This document shows, piece by piece, positions 32,252-42,271 of a stretch of 64,000 nt of DNA. Both the position numbers and the translations under genes were made by a program. The notes beneath the pieces were generated by a model. That model saw nothing but the letters and a program-made list of their open reading frames with translations. It did not search any database and was not told the DNA's origin. Origin of the DNA: Candidatus Phycosocius bacilliformis (GTDB lineage Bacteria > Pseudomonadota > Alphaproteobacteria > Caulobacterales > Aquidulcibacteraceae); NCBI RefSeq assembly GCF_003112735.1, contig NZ_BFBR01000009.1:1-64000 (forward strand), given 5' to 3'. Position 1 is the first letter of the stretch; each line of letters opens with the position of its first letter.

Positions 32252-34492
32252 ATGAGCAGAAAGTCTTTCAACTCTCTTTTAAGCACCCTGTTGAGTGCGA
32301 GTGCCCTCACCGCAATTGGATTTGCCAATACTGCCTCGGCTCAGACAGCACCGGAAGCCAGCAGCGAACAAGCCAGCGAAGTAGTGGTCGTGACAGCTCG
32401 CCGGCGTGACGAAGTGCTCCAGGACGTCCCCATTTCAGTCACTTCACTAAGTTCGGCTGCGCTCGAAGCTACCGGTGCACCCGACATCACAGTGCTGCAG
32501 CAATCTGCTCCAAATGCGACCGTCCAAGTTGCCCGGGGTTCAAACTCGACCCTGATCGCATTTATCCGAGGGGTTGGCCAACAGGATCCATTGTGGGGCT
32601 TTGAACCCGGCGTCGGTCTTTATGTCGACGATGTCTATGTGGCCCGACCTCAAGGGGCAGTTTTAGATATTTTTGATGTTAACCGCATCGAAGTGCTTCG
32701 CGGGCCACAGGGCACGCTCTACGGGCGCAACACCATCGGTGGAGCGATTAAATATGTGACTAAGCGATTGGGCGCAAAAGAATCCCTTAATGCGAAACTC
32801 AACATGGGCAGCTACGGGCAAATCGATGCAATTGTAAGCGCCTCTACGCCTGTTTCGGATACCCTGAGAATCGGCGGGGCGCTTGCACGCTACCAACGTG
32901 ATGGGTTCGGCAAGAACATCACCACCGGTGCTGAACATTACGACAAGGACGTTTTTGCAGGACGGGTCAGTGCCGAGTGGGAACCCAGCGACCACCTTTT
33001 CTTTCGTTTGGCTTATGACAAAGTTGCGGATAATTCAAACGCCAAACATGGCCACAGAGAAGCACCCGGCGTTGGCTTGACGGCAGGAGCGACCATCTTG
33101 CCGAACGTTTATGATACAGATGCCGGGATTGGGAGCGCCAATAAGGTGGAAACCTCTGGTTGGTCACTAACTGGGGAATGGAAGGTCAGTGATCGCCTAA
33201 CTGTTAAGTCGATAACTGCAGGTCGTGAAGGATCGAGCAATACCTTAATCGACTTTGATACCAACCAAGCCAAAGCCCTCGACGTGCCCGCCCGCTATGA
33301 CGACAAACAATTGAGCCAAGAATTACAATTCTTGTTGGCGGGCGAGCGGTTGAATGGGGTGTTTGGAATCTATTATCTTGATGCGGAAGCCTCAGGTGCC
33401 TTTGACACGATCGTCGGCATTGCGAATCTGACGATTGCCACTTCTGGCAAAGTCGAGACTGAAAGCTTGGCTGCCTATGGGGATTTCTCTTACGACATCA
33501 GCGACGCCTTATCGATTTCAATCGGCGGGCGCTACACTGAGGATTCTCGGTCTGGCCAAGTCTATCGCCAGAACTTCACCGGTTTAGGTTCACCCTTATT
33601 TCGAAATAGCGCTGCAATTGCGGGCCTTTTACGTTCAAACTATCGCAACTCGAAAGACTTCAGCGACTTCAGCCCACGTGTCAGCCTGTCATATGAATTT
33701 AGCGACGCGCTAACCGGCTATGTGGCTTATTCAGAAGGGTTTAAGTCCGGTGGCTTTGATATGCGCGGGGATGTAGTCCTCACACCCAAGACAGTGGACG
33801 GCTATAAACCAGAGTATGTAAATTCTTACGAAGTCGGCCTGAAAGGTAGCTTGTTCAATGGCCGGGCAAACTTTGCTGCCTCGCTCTTCCGGGCTGAATA
33901 TGAGGGTCAGCAAATCACGCGGCAGGAACCAACTGTGGCGGCCGGTATTGCCAGCTTTGTCGACAACGCAGGGTCTTCGACCATTCAGGGCTTTGAATTG
34001 GAGGGCGGTGCGCGCTTCAACGAGAATCTGTCAATGACGTTCGGTCTTGGCTATACTGATGCAAAGTTCAATGAGTTCAAAAGCTTTACCTTGGTGGGCG
34101 GTGTCCTGACACCGATCGATTTGGCCCCAACTGCCGTCTTTCAGAACACACCGGAGTGGAACGGCAATCTTGCCTTCAATTACAAACGCGATCTGGGTTC
34201 GATGGGTTCTGTAGACGCGACATTGTCAGCTTCTTATCGCAGCGAGTACTCCATGTTCGAGTTCGCAAATCCATTGGTCGACCAACTTGATCCTGTAACT
34301 TTAGTCGATGCCGGTATGGGCTGGAACAGCGCCGATGGCGTATTCCGTGTCGCGCTAACTGGTCGCAATCTAACAGACGAACGCTACAAAGTCGGCGGCT
34401 ATTCCTTCGCTGGTATCACCTTTGGCAATGTTCAAAACAGCTTTTACGGTCCACCAAAGACCGTAACTTTGAGCCTATCAACCAAGTTCTAA
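32252..34492 (+). CDS. TonB-dependent outer-membrane receptor
   Basis: This 746-residue receptor has a signal peptide (hydrophobic to about residue 30, cleavage near ASAQT), a TonB box region (EVVVVTARRR), a plug domain with RIEVLRGPQGTLYGRNTIGG, and a 22-strand barrel ending in the aromatic terminus LSTKF. It should take up a scarce substrate across the outer membrane with TonB energy. Neighbours (hydrolase, MFS, ligase, MaoC) argue for an organic nutrient rather than a siderophore. A strong hairpin follows within 12 bases of the stop. Confidence 0.95.
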   Translation: MSRKSFNSLLSTLLSASALTAIGFANTASAQTAPEASSEQASEVVVVTARRRDEVLQDVPISVTSLSSAALEATGAPDITVLQQSAPNATVQVARGSNSTLIAFIRGVGQQDPLWGFEPGVGLYVDDVYVARPQGAVLDIFDVNRIEVLRGPQGTLYGRNTIGGAIKYVTKRLGAKESLNAKLNMGSYGQIDAIVSASTPVSDTLRIGGALARYQRDGFGKNITTGAEHYDKDVFAGRVSAEWEPSDHLFFRLAYDKVADNSNAKHGHREAPGVGLTAGATILPNVYDTDAGIGSANKVETSGWSLTGEWKVSDRLTVKSITAGREGSSNTLIDFDTNQAKALDVPARYDDKQLSQELQFLLAGERLNGVFGIYYLDAEASGAFDTIVGIANLTIATSGKVETESLAAYGDFSYDISDALSISIGGRYTEDSRSGQVYRQNFTGLGSPLFRNSAAIAGLLRSNYRNSKDFSDFSPRVSLSYEFSDALTGYVAYSEGFKSGGFDMRGDVVLTPKTVDGYKPEYVNSYEVGLKGSLFNGRANFAASLFRAEYEGQQITRQEPTVAAGIASFVDNAGSSTIQGFELEGGARFNENLSMTFGLGYTDAKFNEFKSFTLVGGVLTPIDLAPTAVFQNTPEWNGNLAFNYKRDLGSMGSVDATLSASYRSEYSMFEFANPLVDQLDPVTLVDAGMGWNSADGVFRVALTGRNLTDERYKVGGYSFAGITFGNVQNSFYGPPKTVTLSLSTKF

Positions 34493-34503
34493 TTTGCCAC
34501 AAT

Positions 34504-34537
34504 CGATACCCCCGGATGCTGCCATGCGGGGGTATCG
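34504..34537 (+). terminator. hairpin after the TonB receptor gene
   Basis: CGATACCCCC pairs perfectly with GGGGGTATCG over a 14-base loop. It begins 12 bases after the receptor stop. There is no T-run after it, so termination may be partial or the hairpin may protect the 3' end of the receptor mRNA while some transcription continues into the MFS gene. Confidence 0.6.
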
Positions 34538-34596
34538 CCTTGCCAACGGCCAGTAAACTGGCTCTGGCTAGCCAATATGCCAAAGCTGAGGGAATG

Positions 34597-35958
34597 ATGA
34601 CGACCAGCCGGACCAACGATCCAACACCCGCTTATCAGGCGCTCGTCCTGACCCTGCTGATCATTGTCTATACTTTCAACTTCCTGGATCGCCAGATTAT
34701 TGGCATTTTGTCGATCCCCATCCAGAAAGAACTGGGGCTATCAGATACCCAATTAGGCCTGATGCGAGGCCTGTCCTTCGCGCTTTTCTATGCCACCTTG
34801 GGTGTGCCAATCGCCCTGTTGGCAGATCGATTTAACCGCACTTGGATTATGACCATCGCCTTGGCGCTATGGAGTGCGATGACGGCTTTATGTGGCCTTG
34901 CGCAGAATTTCTGGCAATTGTTTATCGCCCGACTGATGGTAGGGGTCGGTGAAGCCGGTGGTGTTGCGCCGGCCTACTCGCTCTTGTCGGATTACTTTCC
35001 GGCAGATCGGCGAGGCCGCGCGATGGCAGCCTATTCGTTCGGTATACCGATCGGCTCAGCCGTCGGTATCATCTTTGGTGGGGTGATTGCTACTCTTCTT
35101 GATTGGCGCTGGGCCTTCATAATTGTCGGCATATTGGGTGTTCTACTCGCACCCTTATTTAAGCTCCTAATGAGAGAACCTGTCCGTGGCCGTTATGATC
35201 CCCCTGGCGCAGAAATCAGCCCCGCCCCTCTTTCAGAAGTGATGAGGGTTCTGACGAAGAAGCCCAGTTTCTGGACCCTCTCATTGGGAGCCGCTTCTTC
35301 ATCGATGATGGGTTATGGCTTGTTTGCTTGGTTACCCGCTTATTTTGTTCGTTCTTGGGGCGAGGACCTCAAGTCTGCAATGTCTTGGCTCCCAGATTGG
35401 ATGGTTCCAGTAGGGGCTGGCCCACTCCTCTTTGCTGGATATTTTTATGGCACCATTGTTTTGGTCGGGGGCTTGATTGGCATCTGGCTTGGCGGGCAAT
35501 TGGGTGACCGGTTTGGCGCACGCGATAAGGGAGCCTATGCACTGGTTCCTGCTCTTGCCTTTCTAGCAACGACCCCCTTTTTCGTTCTGGGCGTTTTGTC
35601 AGATTCCATCCTGATCTCTTTTTTGGTTTTCCTCATCCCAACGGCACTGGGCCTGGCTTGGCTCGGGCCCGTACTTGCCGCCTTTCAGGGCATTGTGCCA
35701 GCCAATATGCGGGCCACAGCTTCAGCAGTCTTTCTTCTGATTAACAATCTTGTCGGGATTGGGTTGGGTGACCTATTGCTTGGCATCATGTCTGACAGCC
35801 TGTCAGCTCAGTTCGGGGCCGAGTCGCTGCGCTATTCTATCCTGGGTGGCACTGTTTTCTATCTGCTTGCGGCGGCTTTGCTATTTGTTTCGTCAAGATT
35901 GCTCGAAAAGGACTGGGTCCGTATTGATGACCCATCCTTGAAGGCTGACACACCTTGA
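34597..35958 (+). CDS. MFS transporter, spinster-like
   Basis: This 453-residue inner-membrane protein has 12 predicted helices. Motif A (LADRFNRTW) and TM1 FNFLDRQIIGILSIPIQKEL match the spinster/anion-cation symporter type. It presumably moves the substrate of the upstream receptor across the inner membrane. The ATG at 34597 is preferred because GAGGGA sits just upstream and the longer frame starts inside the hairpin. Confidence 0.9.
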   Translation: MTTSRTNDPTPAYQALVLTLLIIVYTFNFLDRQIIGILSIPIQKELGLSDTQLGLMRGLSFALFYATLGVPIALLADRFNRTWIMTIALALWSAMTALCGLAQNFWQLFIARLMVGVGEAGGVAPAYSLLSDYFPADRRGRAMAAYSFGIPIGSAVGIIFGGVIATLLDWRWAFIIVGILGVLLAPLFKLLMREPVRGRYDPPGAEISPAPLSEVMRVLTKKPSFWTLSLGAASSSMMGYGLFAWLPAYFVRSWGEDLKSAMSWLPDWMVPVGAGPLLFAGYFYGTIVLVGGLIGIWLGGQLGDRFGARDKGAYALVPALAFLATTPFFVLGVLSDSILISFLVFLIPTALGLAWLGPVLAAFQGIVPANMRATASAVFLLINNLVGIGLGDLLLGIMSDSLSAQFGAESLRYSILGGTVFYLLAAALLFVSSRLLEKDWVRIDDPSLKADTP

Positions 35959-36083
35959 GCTAACTCAACCAAATTTCATTGGATTTACGCTATATTCACC
36001 ACGCAGAGCTTTAGTTTACTTTCGTTTGGCATCAGGAGAATTTGTTCTGATGTCTGTCTAAAGTAACGCCTTTAGCAAAGTCT

Positions 36084-37445
36084 GTGTGTGTGCCTTATCA
36101 GCGTTACAATCCAAAACAGACCGGGTTGGTACACGCTGCTGCGGCCGTCCCAAGCGAGCTCATTCGGGTCGCAGTTGATTGCGCAATCATCCTTTTCATA
36201 CTCATTCACCTACAGGTCTTTGTTAGCATACCTGTAAAGCTAAATGGCGGCCCCGTACCCGGCTTAGGTATTGTCTGGCTTGTTGGCTCAGCCTTGGGTC
36301 TCACCTTGGCTTTTGCCAACTTTTGGCTAACCGCGAAAACTGTTGTGGCCATGTTCCCTTACGTAGCACTTTGCGTGTGGGCTTTTGTGTCCTCAAGCTG
36401 GAGTGATAATCCGGCTGATACATTGCGGGGTGCCACATTCATGACATGTAGCTTGATTGGGGCGTGCGCCATAGCGGCTCTCAGGACGTGGGAAGAGATC
36501 CTCGCGCGCTTAACCCTGTCCCTTGGTGGGTTGATGTTCATTTCTGTCTTCCTGGCGATCTTCGTCCCGTCCTTGGGCCAAATGGACGATATTCTTGAAG
36601 GCGCTTGGTCAGGTGTTTGGGGTGAAAAGCAGGCGATGGGAATGTACGCCGCCCTGCTCATTCTAGCTACTTTCTGCCTAGTGCTTGCCAATCCGCGCTA
36701 TTGGACAAGCCTCGCGCTTGTGCCATTAGGCATGATCGCCATCGTGGGGACAACCGGCAAAACAGCAATCCTGATGAGCTTAGCAGGGGTTTGCGTTTTG
36801 GGAGTGGGCTGGTTGATTCAGCGTGGACCGCGAATTGCCATGGCGGCATTGTGGGGCTCGATTGTTTCAGGAAGTGCGGTTGTATACGGGCTGACACAGG
36901 GCAAGGAAGAAGTTTTTCGCCTCTTGGGTCGAACGCCTGACTTTACCGGGCGGACAGAGGTCTGGCGGGAAGTCGATTATGTCGCAAACAAAAAGCCCAT
37001 GACCGGCTATGGTTTCCACTCAGTATGGGATGATCAGACGTCTGTCGCAGCACCTTATCAGTGGATTGCAGAAGGCACTGGCTTCTTTCCACAAAATGCC
37101 CATTCATCTTGGCTTGATGTGATGTTGCAGCTAGGAGTGCCCGGGTTGTTTCTACTCATTACCTGCATGGGATTTGGTTGGCTTGCTGCCATTATAAGAC
37201 TACGTACCGGGGGCCCCGGGGCCTTGTTTGCGCTAAGTAGCCTTGCAACTCTGACGCTCATATCCTTTACAGAGAGCATTTTGGTTTCGAGCATGGATAT
37301 GCCTTGGCTCTTGGTCATGCTGGTAACTGCCAAATCCGTGCAAGAGCTTCTCTTACCAAGCTCAATGCACATGTTATCGCGGCCGACGACTCGACACCAA
37401 CCAAGGCCGGCAGAAACCATTTTCTATCGTCAAGAAACGAGGTAG
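36084..37445 (+). CDS. O-antigen ligase/polymerase-like membrane protein
   Basis: This 453-residue protein has about ten hydrophobic segments. A periplasmic loop shows the Wzy_C/O-antigen ligase pattern: RTPDFTGRTEVWREV followed by GYGFHSVWDD and NAHSSWLDVMLQLGVPG, with the His often needed for ligation. It likely joins or polymerises a polysaccharide at the outer face of the inner membrane. The GTG start has no nearby Shine-Dalgarno. The only good one (AGGAG, 36034-36038) serves an ATG in another frame that stops after three codons, so the true start is uncertain. Confidence 0.8.
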   Translation: MCVPYQRYNPKQTGLVHAAAAVPSELIRVAVDCAIILFILIHLQVFVSIPVKLNGGPVPGLGIVWLVGSALGLTLAFANFWLTAKTVVAMFPYVALCVWAFVSSSWSDNPADTLRGATFMTCSLIGACAIAALRTWEEILARLTLSLGGLMFISVFLAIFVPSLGQMDDILEGAWSGVWGEKQAMGMYAALLILATFCLVLANPRYWTSLALVPLGMIAIVGTTGKTAILMSLAGVCVLGVGWLIQRGPRIAMAALWGSIVSGSAVVYGLTQGKEEVFRLLGRTPDFTGRTEVWREVDYVANKKPMTGYGFHSVWDDQTSVAAPYQWIAEGTGFFPQNAHSSWLDVMLQLGVPGLFLLITCMGFGWLAAIIRLRTGGPGALFALSSLATLTLISFTESILVSSMDMPWLLVMLVTAKSVQELLLPSSMHMLSRPTTRHQPRPAETIFYRQETR

Positions 37446-37609
37446 GCCGGTCACAAGCCTGTCATTGGGCTTTAGCTTGTAATTGCTGAAAAGTGCTGCC
37501 AAAGGAACAAGTTCTCAGGCTGAAATCGTTTGACTATAGCCTAAGTTCGAATGTTCCAAGCAACAGCAAATTCTATTCGAATCCAAAAACCCCCAGAGGG
37601 ATTGCCGCC

Positions 37610-38887
37610 ATGACGCCACAGGAACTCAGCATCGTCTTTTTTGCCCAGCTGGCAGTAATTCTGGTTGCTTGCCGGATTTGTGGATGGCTGGGGTCGCGGT
37701 TTTTAGGGCAGCCTCAAGTCGTGGGTGAAATGATTGCAGGGGTCTGTTTAGGGCCGTCTCTCTTTGGGCTAATTGCACCTGAATGGCAAAGCCTGATTTT
37801 CCCCAAAGAATCCCAGCCGATCTTGTTTGTTGGTGCCCAATTAGCGGTTGGCCTTTACATGTTCATTGTAGGCTTGAATTTTGATGTTTCCCATTTTGTA
37901 TCAAAAGCACGAAGTGCGGCAGCAGTTTCTATTTCAGGCATAGCTGTGCCTTTCTTATGTGCCATCTTGCTAACACCATGGCTCTTGCAAACACCTGGGC
38001 TCTTTCATGAAAAGCTCGCGACTTGGGAGGCCCAATTGTTCATGGGGGCGTGTATTGCCATCACGGCTTTCCCCATGTTGGCGCGCATTATTCATGAAAA
38101 GGGTCTGTCCAAATCGCCCCTTGGCACGCTGGCCTTGTCGGCAGGGGCGATAGATGACGCTGGGGCCTGGTGCGTTCTGGCGATTGTGCTCGCCAGCTTT
38201 GGCGGCGGGGCCATGGTGGCAGTGGCCGCAATCGGAGGAGCCTTCGCCTTTGCCTTGTTTATGGGTCTGTTTGGTCGCAAATTGACCGCACCTCTCGCAG
38301 TCCGCATGGAGGCAGAAGGTGGGATTAGCGAAGTAACTCTGGCCATGGTCTTGATCGCCTTTGCCCTCTGCGCCTTTGCAATGGATATTGCAGGTATTCA
38401 CGCAGTTTTCGGGGGCTTTGTTCTGGGCGCGGTCATGCCAAAGGGTAAATTTGCTGAAGCGCTTAGAGCAAAGCTTGAACCCATGACCGCCGTGCTCCTT
38501 TTGCCACTCTTCTTTACCTACTCGGGTCTGCACACCCAATTGACCTTGGTCAATTCGTGGCACCTTCTTCTAATAGCACTGATCATTCTGCTGGTGTCCA
38601 TCTTTGCAAAAGGTCTTGCCTGTTATGCTGCGGCCCGCGTGACCGGGGAGGACAACAGAACTGCCATGGGGATCGGTGCTCTGATGAACGCGCGAGGCTT
38701 GATGGAGTTGATTATTCTCAATATCGGATTGCAACGTGGCATAATTGAGCCAGCTTTGTTCTCAATCATGGTTGTGATGGCGATTGTAACAACATTAATG
38801 GCCGGGCCTTTATTTGAACTGGTTTACGGTCGCCACGCTCGAGCAGCAGGCCTTCTGCCTGCTACCGGGACAAGGGGATCGCACTAA
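37610..38887 (+). CDS. CPA2-family monovalent cation:proton antiporter
   Basis: This 425-residue protein has about 12 membrane segments. The transport-site acidic pair is in LSAGAIDDAGAWC, and GACIAITAFPMLARI matches the unwound TM4 helix of NapA/KefB relatives. There is no TrkA-N or RCK tail, so the gating domains of KefB/C are absent. It exchanges K+ or Na+ for protons and contributes to pH and ion balance. ATG 37610 was chosen because the upstream 39-codon extension is polar and unlike the family. Confidence 0.88.
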   Translation: MTPQELSIVFFAQLAVILVACRICGWLGSRFLGQPQVVGEMIAGVCLGPSLFGLIAPEWQSLIFPKESQPILFVGAQLAVGLYMFIVGLNFDVSHFVSKARSAAAVSISGIAVPFLCAILLTPWLLQTPGLFHEKLATWEAQLFMGACIAITAFPMLARIIHEKGLSKSPLGTLALSAGAIDDAGAWCVLAIVLASFGGGAMVAVAAIGGAFAFALFMGLFGRKLTAPLAVRMEAEGGISEVTLAMVLIAFALCAFAMDIAGIHAVFGGFVLGAVMPKGKFAEALRAKLEPMTAVLLLPLFFTYSGLHTQLTLVNSWHLLLIALIILLVSIFAKGLACYAAARVTGEDNRTAMGIGALMNARGLMELIILNIGLQRGIIEPALFSIMVVMAIVTTLMAGPLFELVYGRHARAAGLLPATGTRGSH

Positions 38888-38892
38888 CCAAC

Positions 38893-39297
38893 CTAATTCG
38901 CTGCAAGTACGGCAGCGGCCATGGAAGTACAAACCTGCTGCATGGTCGCCATGTTTTGGGCGGTCAAAGCAACCCCGACTACACCCGAATCCGCCGCCGT
39001 TGCACGACATGACTGCTCGAAGCCGACCCATTTATGCGCTTGATTGGCCCCATAAGCTGCACAGTGAGCCCGCATGGCCCGATTGCGCAGGGTGATTTGT
39101 TTTGCCGCTTTCCCTGTCATCAGATCAAGCCGCACCCCTTCTACACGCGCATCAGCTGCATGTAAGCAACTGATATAGATCGGATCATGGGCGAGTGGCC
39201 TATCAATTATGTCAGCATGCTGTGACTGAGCAAAGGCCAAGCCGGCACCCAGAACAAGGGTTGCAACAATAACACTGGCTGCAAACGAGGTACGCAT
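38893..39297 (-). CDS. small secreted protein, unknown function
   Basis: This 134-residue protein has a signal peptide (hydrophobic to about residue 22, cleavage near AFAQS). The mature part has four cysteines (ISCLHAAD, AHCAAYG, EQSCRA, QQVCTSM), likely forming disulfides in the periplasm. No known domain is recognised. It converges with the antiporter gene, with five bases between stops. Confidence 0.6.
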   Translation of the reverse strand: MRTSFAASVIVATLVLGAGLAFAQSQHADIIDRPLAHDPIYISCLHAADARVEGVRLDLMTGKAAKQITLRNRAMRAHCAAYGANQAHKWVGFEQSCRATAADSGVVGVALTAQNMATMQQVCTSMAAAVLAAN

Positions 39298-39507
39298 TGC
39301 TTCTTCTCCTGTTGTGCCTGATTGGGACACGCCAGATCGGAGAAGCGATTCTCGTGCCAGGCGAATTTGATCTGCGTGTCAGTCCATATGATAGGACGTA
39401 AATTGGTGTCCAATTCATTGTTGGAGGCTTGCAAAAGCGGTGCTATCTTGACCACCAGAGTCTTGCCCGGTTGCAATTAAGCCAGCGGCTAGACAGGGGA
39501 CAGCGCC

Positions 39508-40449
39508 ATGGCGACATCCATTGCAGAGCATGTTTCCAAAGTCGAAGCAGCTATCGGCTGCGGTATGGCGGCACGGTCATCGATTGCAGCGTCTTGGGCC
39601 CGCTCTGCCCAACTCTACAATCTCGACCCCTCCTCTGCTCGAGGCGCTAGCAGGCTGACTGTTCAAGAATTGGCAGCTGCGCGAGAGCGCCTCGGCGTTT
39701 TGGTTCCAACAGCGGCACCTCATCTTGATCGGTTGTTTCAAATGGTTGGAGGACTTGGGGCTTGTATCGTTCTGGCGGACGCAGAAGGCGTAGCTGTGGA
39801 TCGGCGGGGAGCTGCGGGTAATGATCAGACCTTTGAAGAATCTGGCTTATGGACTGGTACCATGTGGTCAGAGGCCCATGTTGGCACTAATGGTATAGGC
39901 ACCTGTCTGGCCGAAGGCCGAGCGGTGACAATTCACCGTGACCAACATTTTCTAGCCCGTAACATTGAGTTAAGCTGTTCATCTGCACCAGTTTATGGAC
40001 CGGACGGCAGTCTGGCCGCGGTGATTGATGTGTCGACCGCTCGCACAGACATTGGAGATGCCGTCGCTAGCCTGATTGGCGGAACCGTGACCGATATGGC
40101 ACGCAAAGTGGAAGCTGACTTATTTCACCACCATTTTCCCAAAACACGCGTGGTGTTGGTACCTGGTCTCGACCGTGGATTGGCAGCCCTTCTAGCCGTG
40201 GACGCTGACGGTTTGGTGATTGGTGCGACAAAGGCTGCCCGCCAACACTTCAGTCTTTCCAGTGATTTGAACAAATCCCCACGATTACTGAGTGATCTTC
40301 TAGGATTGGAAGACCGTGACAGCTTTTTGCAGGCAGAGCGATCCGTTCTCACACGCGCCTTGGTGCGCTCGTCTGGTAATGTGTCAGCCGCTGCCAGAGC
40401 GCTTGGCCTAAGCCGGGCCACCCTGCATCGCAAGCTCGATCGCAGCTGA
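39508..40449 (+). CDS. GAF-Fis regulator lacking an AAA+ domain (AcoR-like N-terminus)
   Basis: This 313-residue protein has the GAF-like sensor seen at the front of AcoR-type activators (VGTNGIGTCLAEGRAVTIH and SSAPVYGPDGSLAAVIDVS) and a C-terminal Fis HTH (NVSAAARALGLSRATLHRK). The sigma-54-interacting AAA+ module normally between them is absent, so it probably regulates sigma-70 promoters. It lies just upstream of an aldehyde dehydrogenase on the same strand, a common pairing in which it senses the aldehyde or its precursor. Confidence 0.88.
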   Translation: MATSIAEHVSKVEAAIGCGMAARSSIAASWARSAQLYNLDPSSARGASRLTVQELAAARERLGVLVPTAAPHLDRLFQMVGGLGACIVLADAEGVAVDRRGAAGNDQTFEESGLWTGTMWSEAHVGTNGIGTCLAEGRAVTIHRDQHFLARNIELSCSSAPVYGPDGSLAAVIDVSTARTDIGDAVASLIGGTVTDMARKVEADLFHHHFPKTRVVLVPGLDRGLAALLAVDADGLVIGATKAARQHFSLSSDLNKSPRLLSDLLGLEDRDSFLQAERSVLTRALVRSSGNVSAAARALGLSRATLHRKLDRS

Positions 40450-40594
40450 TAGAACTTTCTGCATCAAACCTGTCTCAGATTTGCGACACTTGGGGCTCGA
40501 TGGCTTCGCCTCCCCCGATGCGTGCCTTCAGTAGAATAAATAGGATGCCTTCACGATCGCGGCACAGCGGTCGATTTCTGGAGGAGGAAGTATC

Positions 40595-42115
40595 ATGAAC
40601 CAAATGACCAAGGTCGAACTGGTTACCGGCTCGCCATTCAAGACCCGCTATGACAATTTCATTGGCGGCAAATTCACCCCCCCGGTCAACGGCCGATATT
40701 TCGACAATGTGACACCCATCACTGGGGCAACCATCTGCGAAGTGGCGCGCTCTGACGCTGCTGACATCAATCTGGCCCTCGACGCAGCCCATGCAGCCCG
40801 TAAGGCGTGGGGCAAAACCTCGGCTGCCCATCGCGCCAATATTCTCCTGAAGATTGCCGATCGGATCGAAGACAATCTGGAAAAAATTGCAACCGCCGAG
40901 ACTTGGGACAATGGCAAGCCGATCCGGGAGACGCTCAATGCAGACATCCCGCTTTCGGTCGATCATTTCCGCTATTTTGCTGGTGTCTTACGGGCTCAAG
41001 AAGGCACAATGTCGGAAATCGACAACGACACCGTGGCCTATCACTTCCATGAGCCTTTGGGGGTTGTTGGTCAGATCATCCCGTGGAATTTCTCTATCCT
41101 CATGGCGGCCTGGAAGCTGGCCCCTGCCCTTGCCGCAGGAAATTGCGTGGTGATGAAGCCAGCCGAGCAAACCCCGGCTGCCATAATGGTGCTGATGGAA
41201 TTGATCGCCGATCTGTTGCCACCTGGCGTCGTCAATATCGTCAATGGGTATGGGTCCGAGGCAGGCGACGCTCTGGTCCGGTCTGGCCGGATTGCAAAAA
41301 TCGCCTTTCCCGGCTCAACCGCCACAGGAAAGAAGGTGGCCGAAGGTGCGGTTGCCAGCCTGATCCCATTCACCCTCGAACTGGGCGGCAAATCCCCCAA
41401 TATTTTTTTCGCCGACGTGATGGCAGAAGATGACGCCTTCCTTGATAAGGCCGTCGAAGGCTTTGTCCTGTTTGCCTTCAATCAGGGCGAGGTCTGTACC
41501 TGCCCATCCCGTGCCCTCATTCAAGAAGACATTTATGAGCGCTTCATGGAACGCTGTATTGCGCGGGTGAAGGCGATCAAGCAAGGCGACCCGCGTGATA
41601 TGGACACCATGGTCGGGGCTCAAGCCAGCCAGCAACAGCACAGCAAGATCATGTCCTATTTTACCATCGGGCGTGAGGAAGGCGCAGAAGTGCTGGTCGG
41701 GGGCGACGCGGCCCGCTTTGATGGCGACTTAGCTGATGGCTTCTATATCCAGCCTACCATCCTCAAAGGTCACAACAAGATGCGTGTGTTCCAAGAAGAG
41801 ATTTTTGGACCTGTGGTCAGCGTAACAACTTTCAAGGATGAAGCTGAAGCCCTCGCCATCGCAAATGATACGATGTACGGCCTAGGGGCCGGGGTTTGGA
41901 CGCGGGATGGCACCCGGGCCTATCGCTTTGGCCGCAACATTGAGGCCGGACGCGTCTGGGTGAATAACTACCATGCCTATCCCGCCCACGCGGCCTTTGG
42001 TGGCTACAAGCAATCAGGCATTGGCCGGGAAACCCACAAGATGATGTTAGATCATTATCAGCAAACCAAGAATATGCTGGTCAGCTATAATCCCAACAAG
42101 CTGGGCTTCTTCTGA
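40595..42115 (+). CDS. NAD(P)-dependent aldehyde dehydrogenase, AldB/ExaC-like
   Basis: This 506-residue enzyme oxidises aldehydes (acetaldehyde in close relatives) to acids. The catalytic Cys lies in [12 protein letters not shown] and the general-base Glu in [11 protein letters not shown]. The cofactor motif PWNFSILM and the C-terminal [12 protein letters not shown] are present. GGAGG before the ATG is a strong ribosome site. Expression probably depends on the adjacent GAF-Fis protein. A strong hairpin follows at 42144. Confidence 0.95.
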   Translation: MNQMTKVELVTGSPFKTRYDNFIGGKFTPPVNGRYFDNVTPITGATICEVARSDAADINLALDAAHAARKAWGKTSAAHRANILLKIADRIEDNLEKIATAETWDNGKPIRETLNADIPLSVDHFRYFAGVLRAQEGTMSEIDNDTVAYHFHEPLGVVGQIIPWNFSILMAAWKLAPALAAGNCVVMKPAEQTPAAIMVLMELIADLLPPGVVNIVNGYGSEAGDALVRSGRIAKIAFPGSTATGKKVAEGAVASLIPFTLELGGKSPNIFFADVMAEDDAFLDKAVEGFVLFAFNQGEVCTCPSRALIQEDIYERFMERCIARVKAIKQGDPRDMDTMVGAQASQQQHSKIMSYFTIGREEGAEVLVGGDAARFDGDLADGFYIQPTILKGHNKMRVFQEEIFGPVVSVTTFKDEAEALAIANDTMYGLGAGVWTRDGTRAYRFGRNIEAGRVWVNNYHAYPAHAAFGGYKQSGIGRETHKMMLDHYQQTKNMLVSYNPNKLGFF

Positions 42116-42143
42116 GCCCCCAATTGGATCATCATCAGTAGGC

Positions 42144-42174
42144 CAGATGGCGCAGGTAAACCCTGTGCCATCTG
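42144..42174 (+). terminator. hairpin after the aldehyde dehydrogenase gene
   Basis: A 13-pair stem (CAGATGGCGCAGG with CCTGTGCCATCTG, one G-U pair) encloses the loop TAAAC, 28 bases after the stop. It lacks a T-run, so it is either a weak intrinsic terminator or an mRNA 3' stabiliser. Confidence 0.55.
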
Positions 42175-42271
42175 TGCATCTGCCGGGTCGCAGGTAAACT
42201 GACTTGTCTATCCCCGTGGACCGCGACAAAGTAAATCGCTTAGTCCAGCGTGATGGCCTGGGAGCCGGTCC

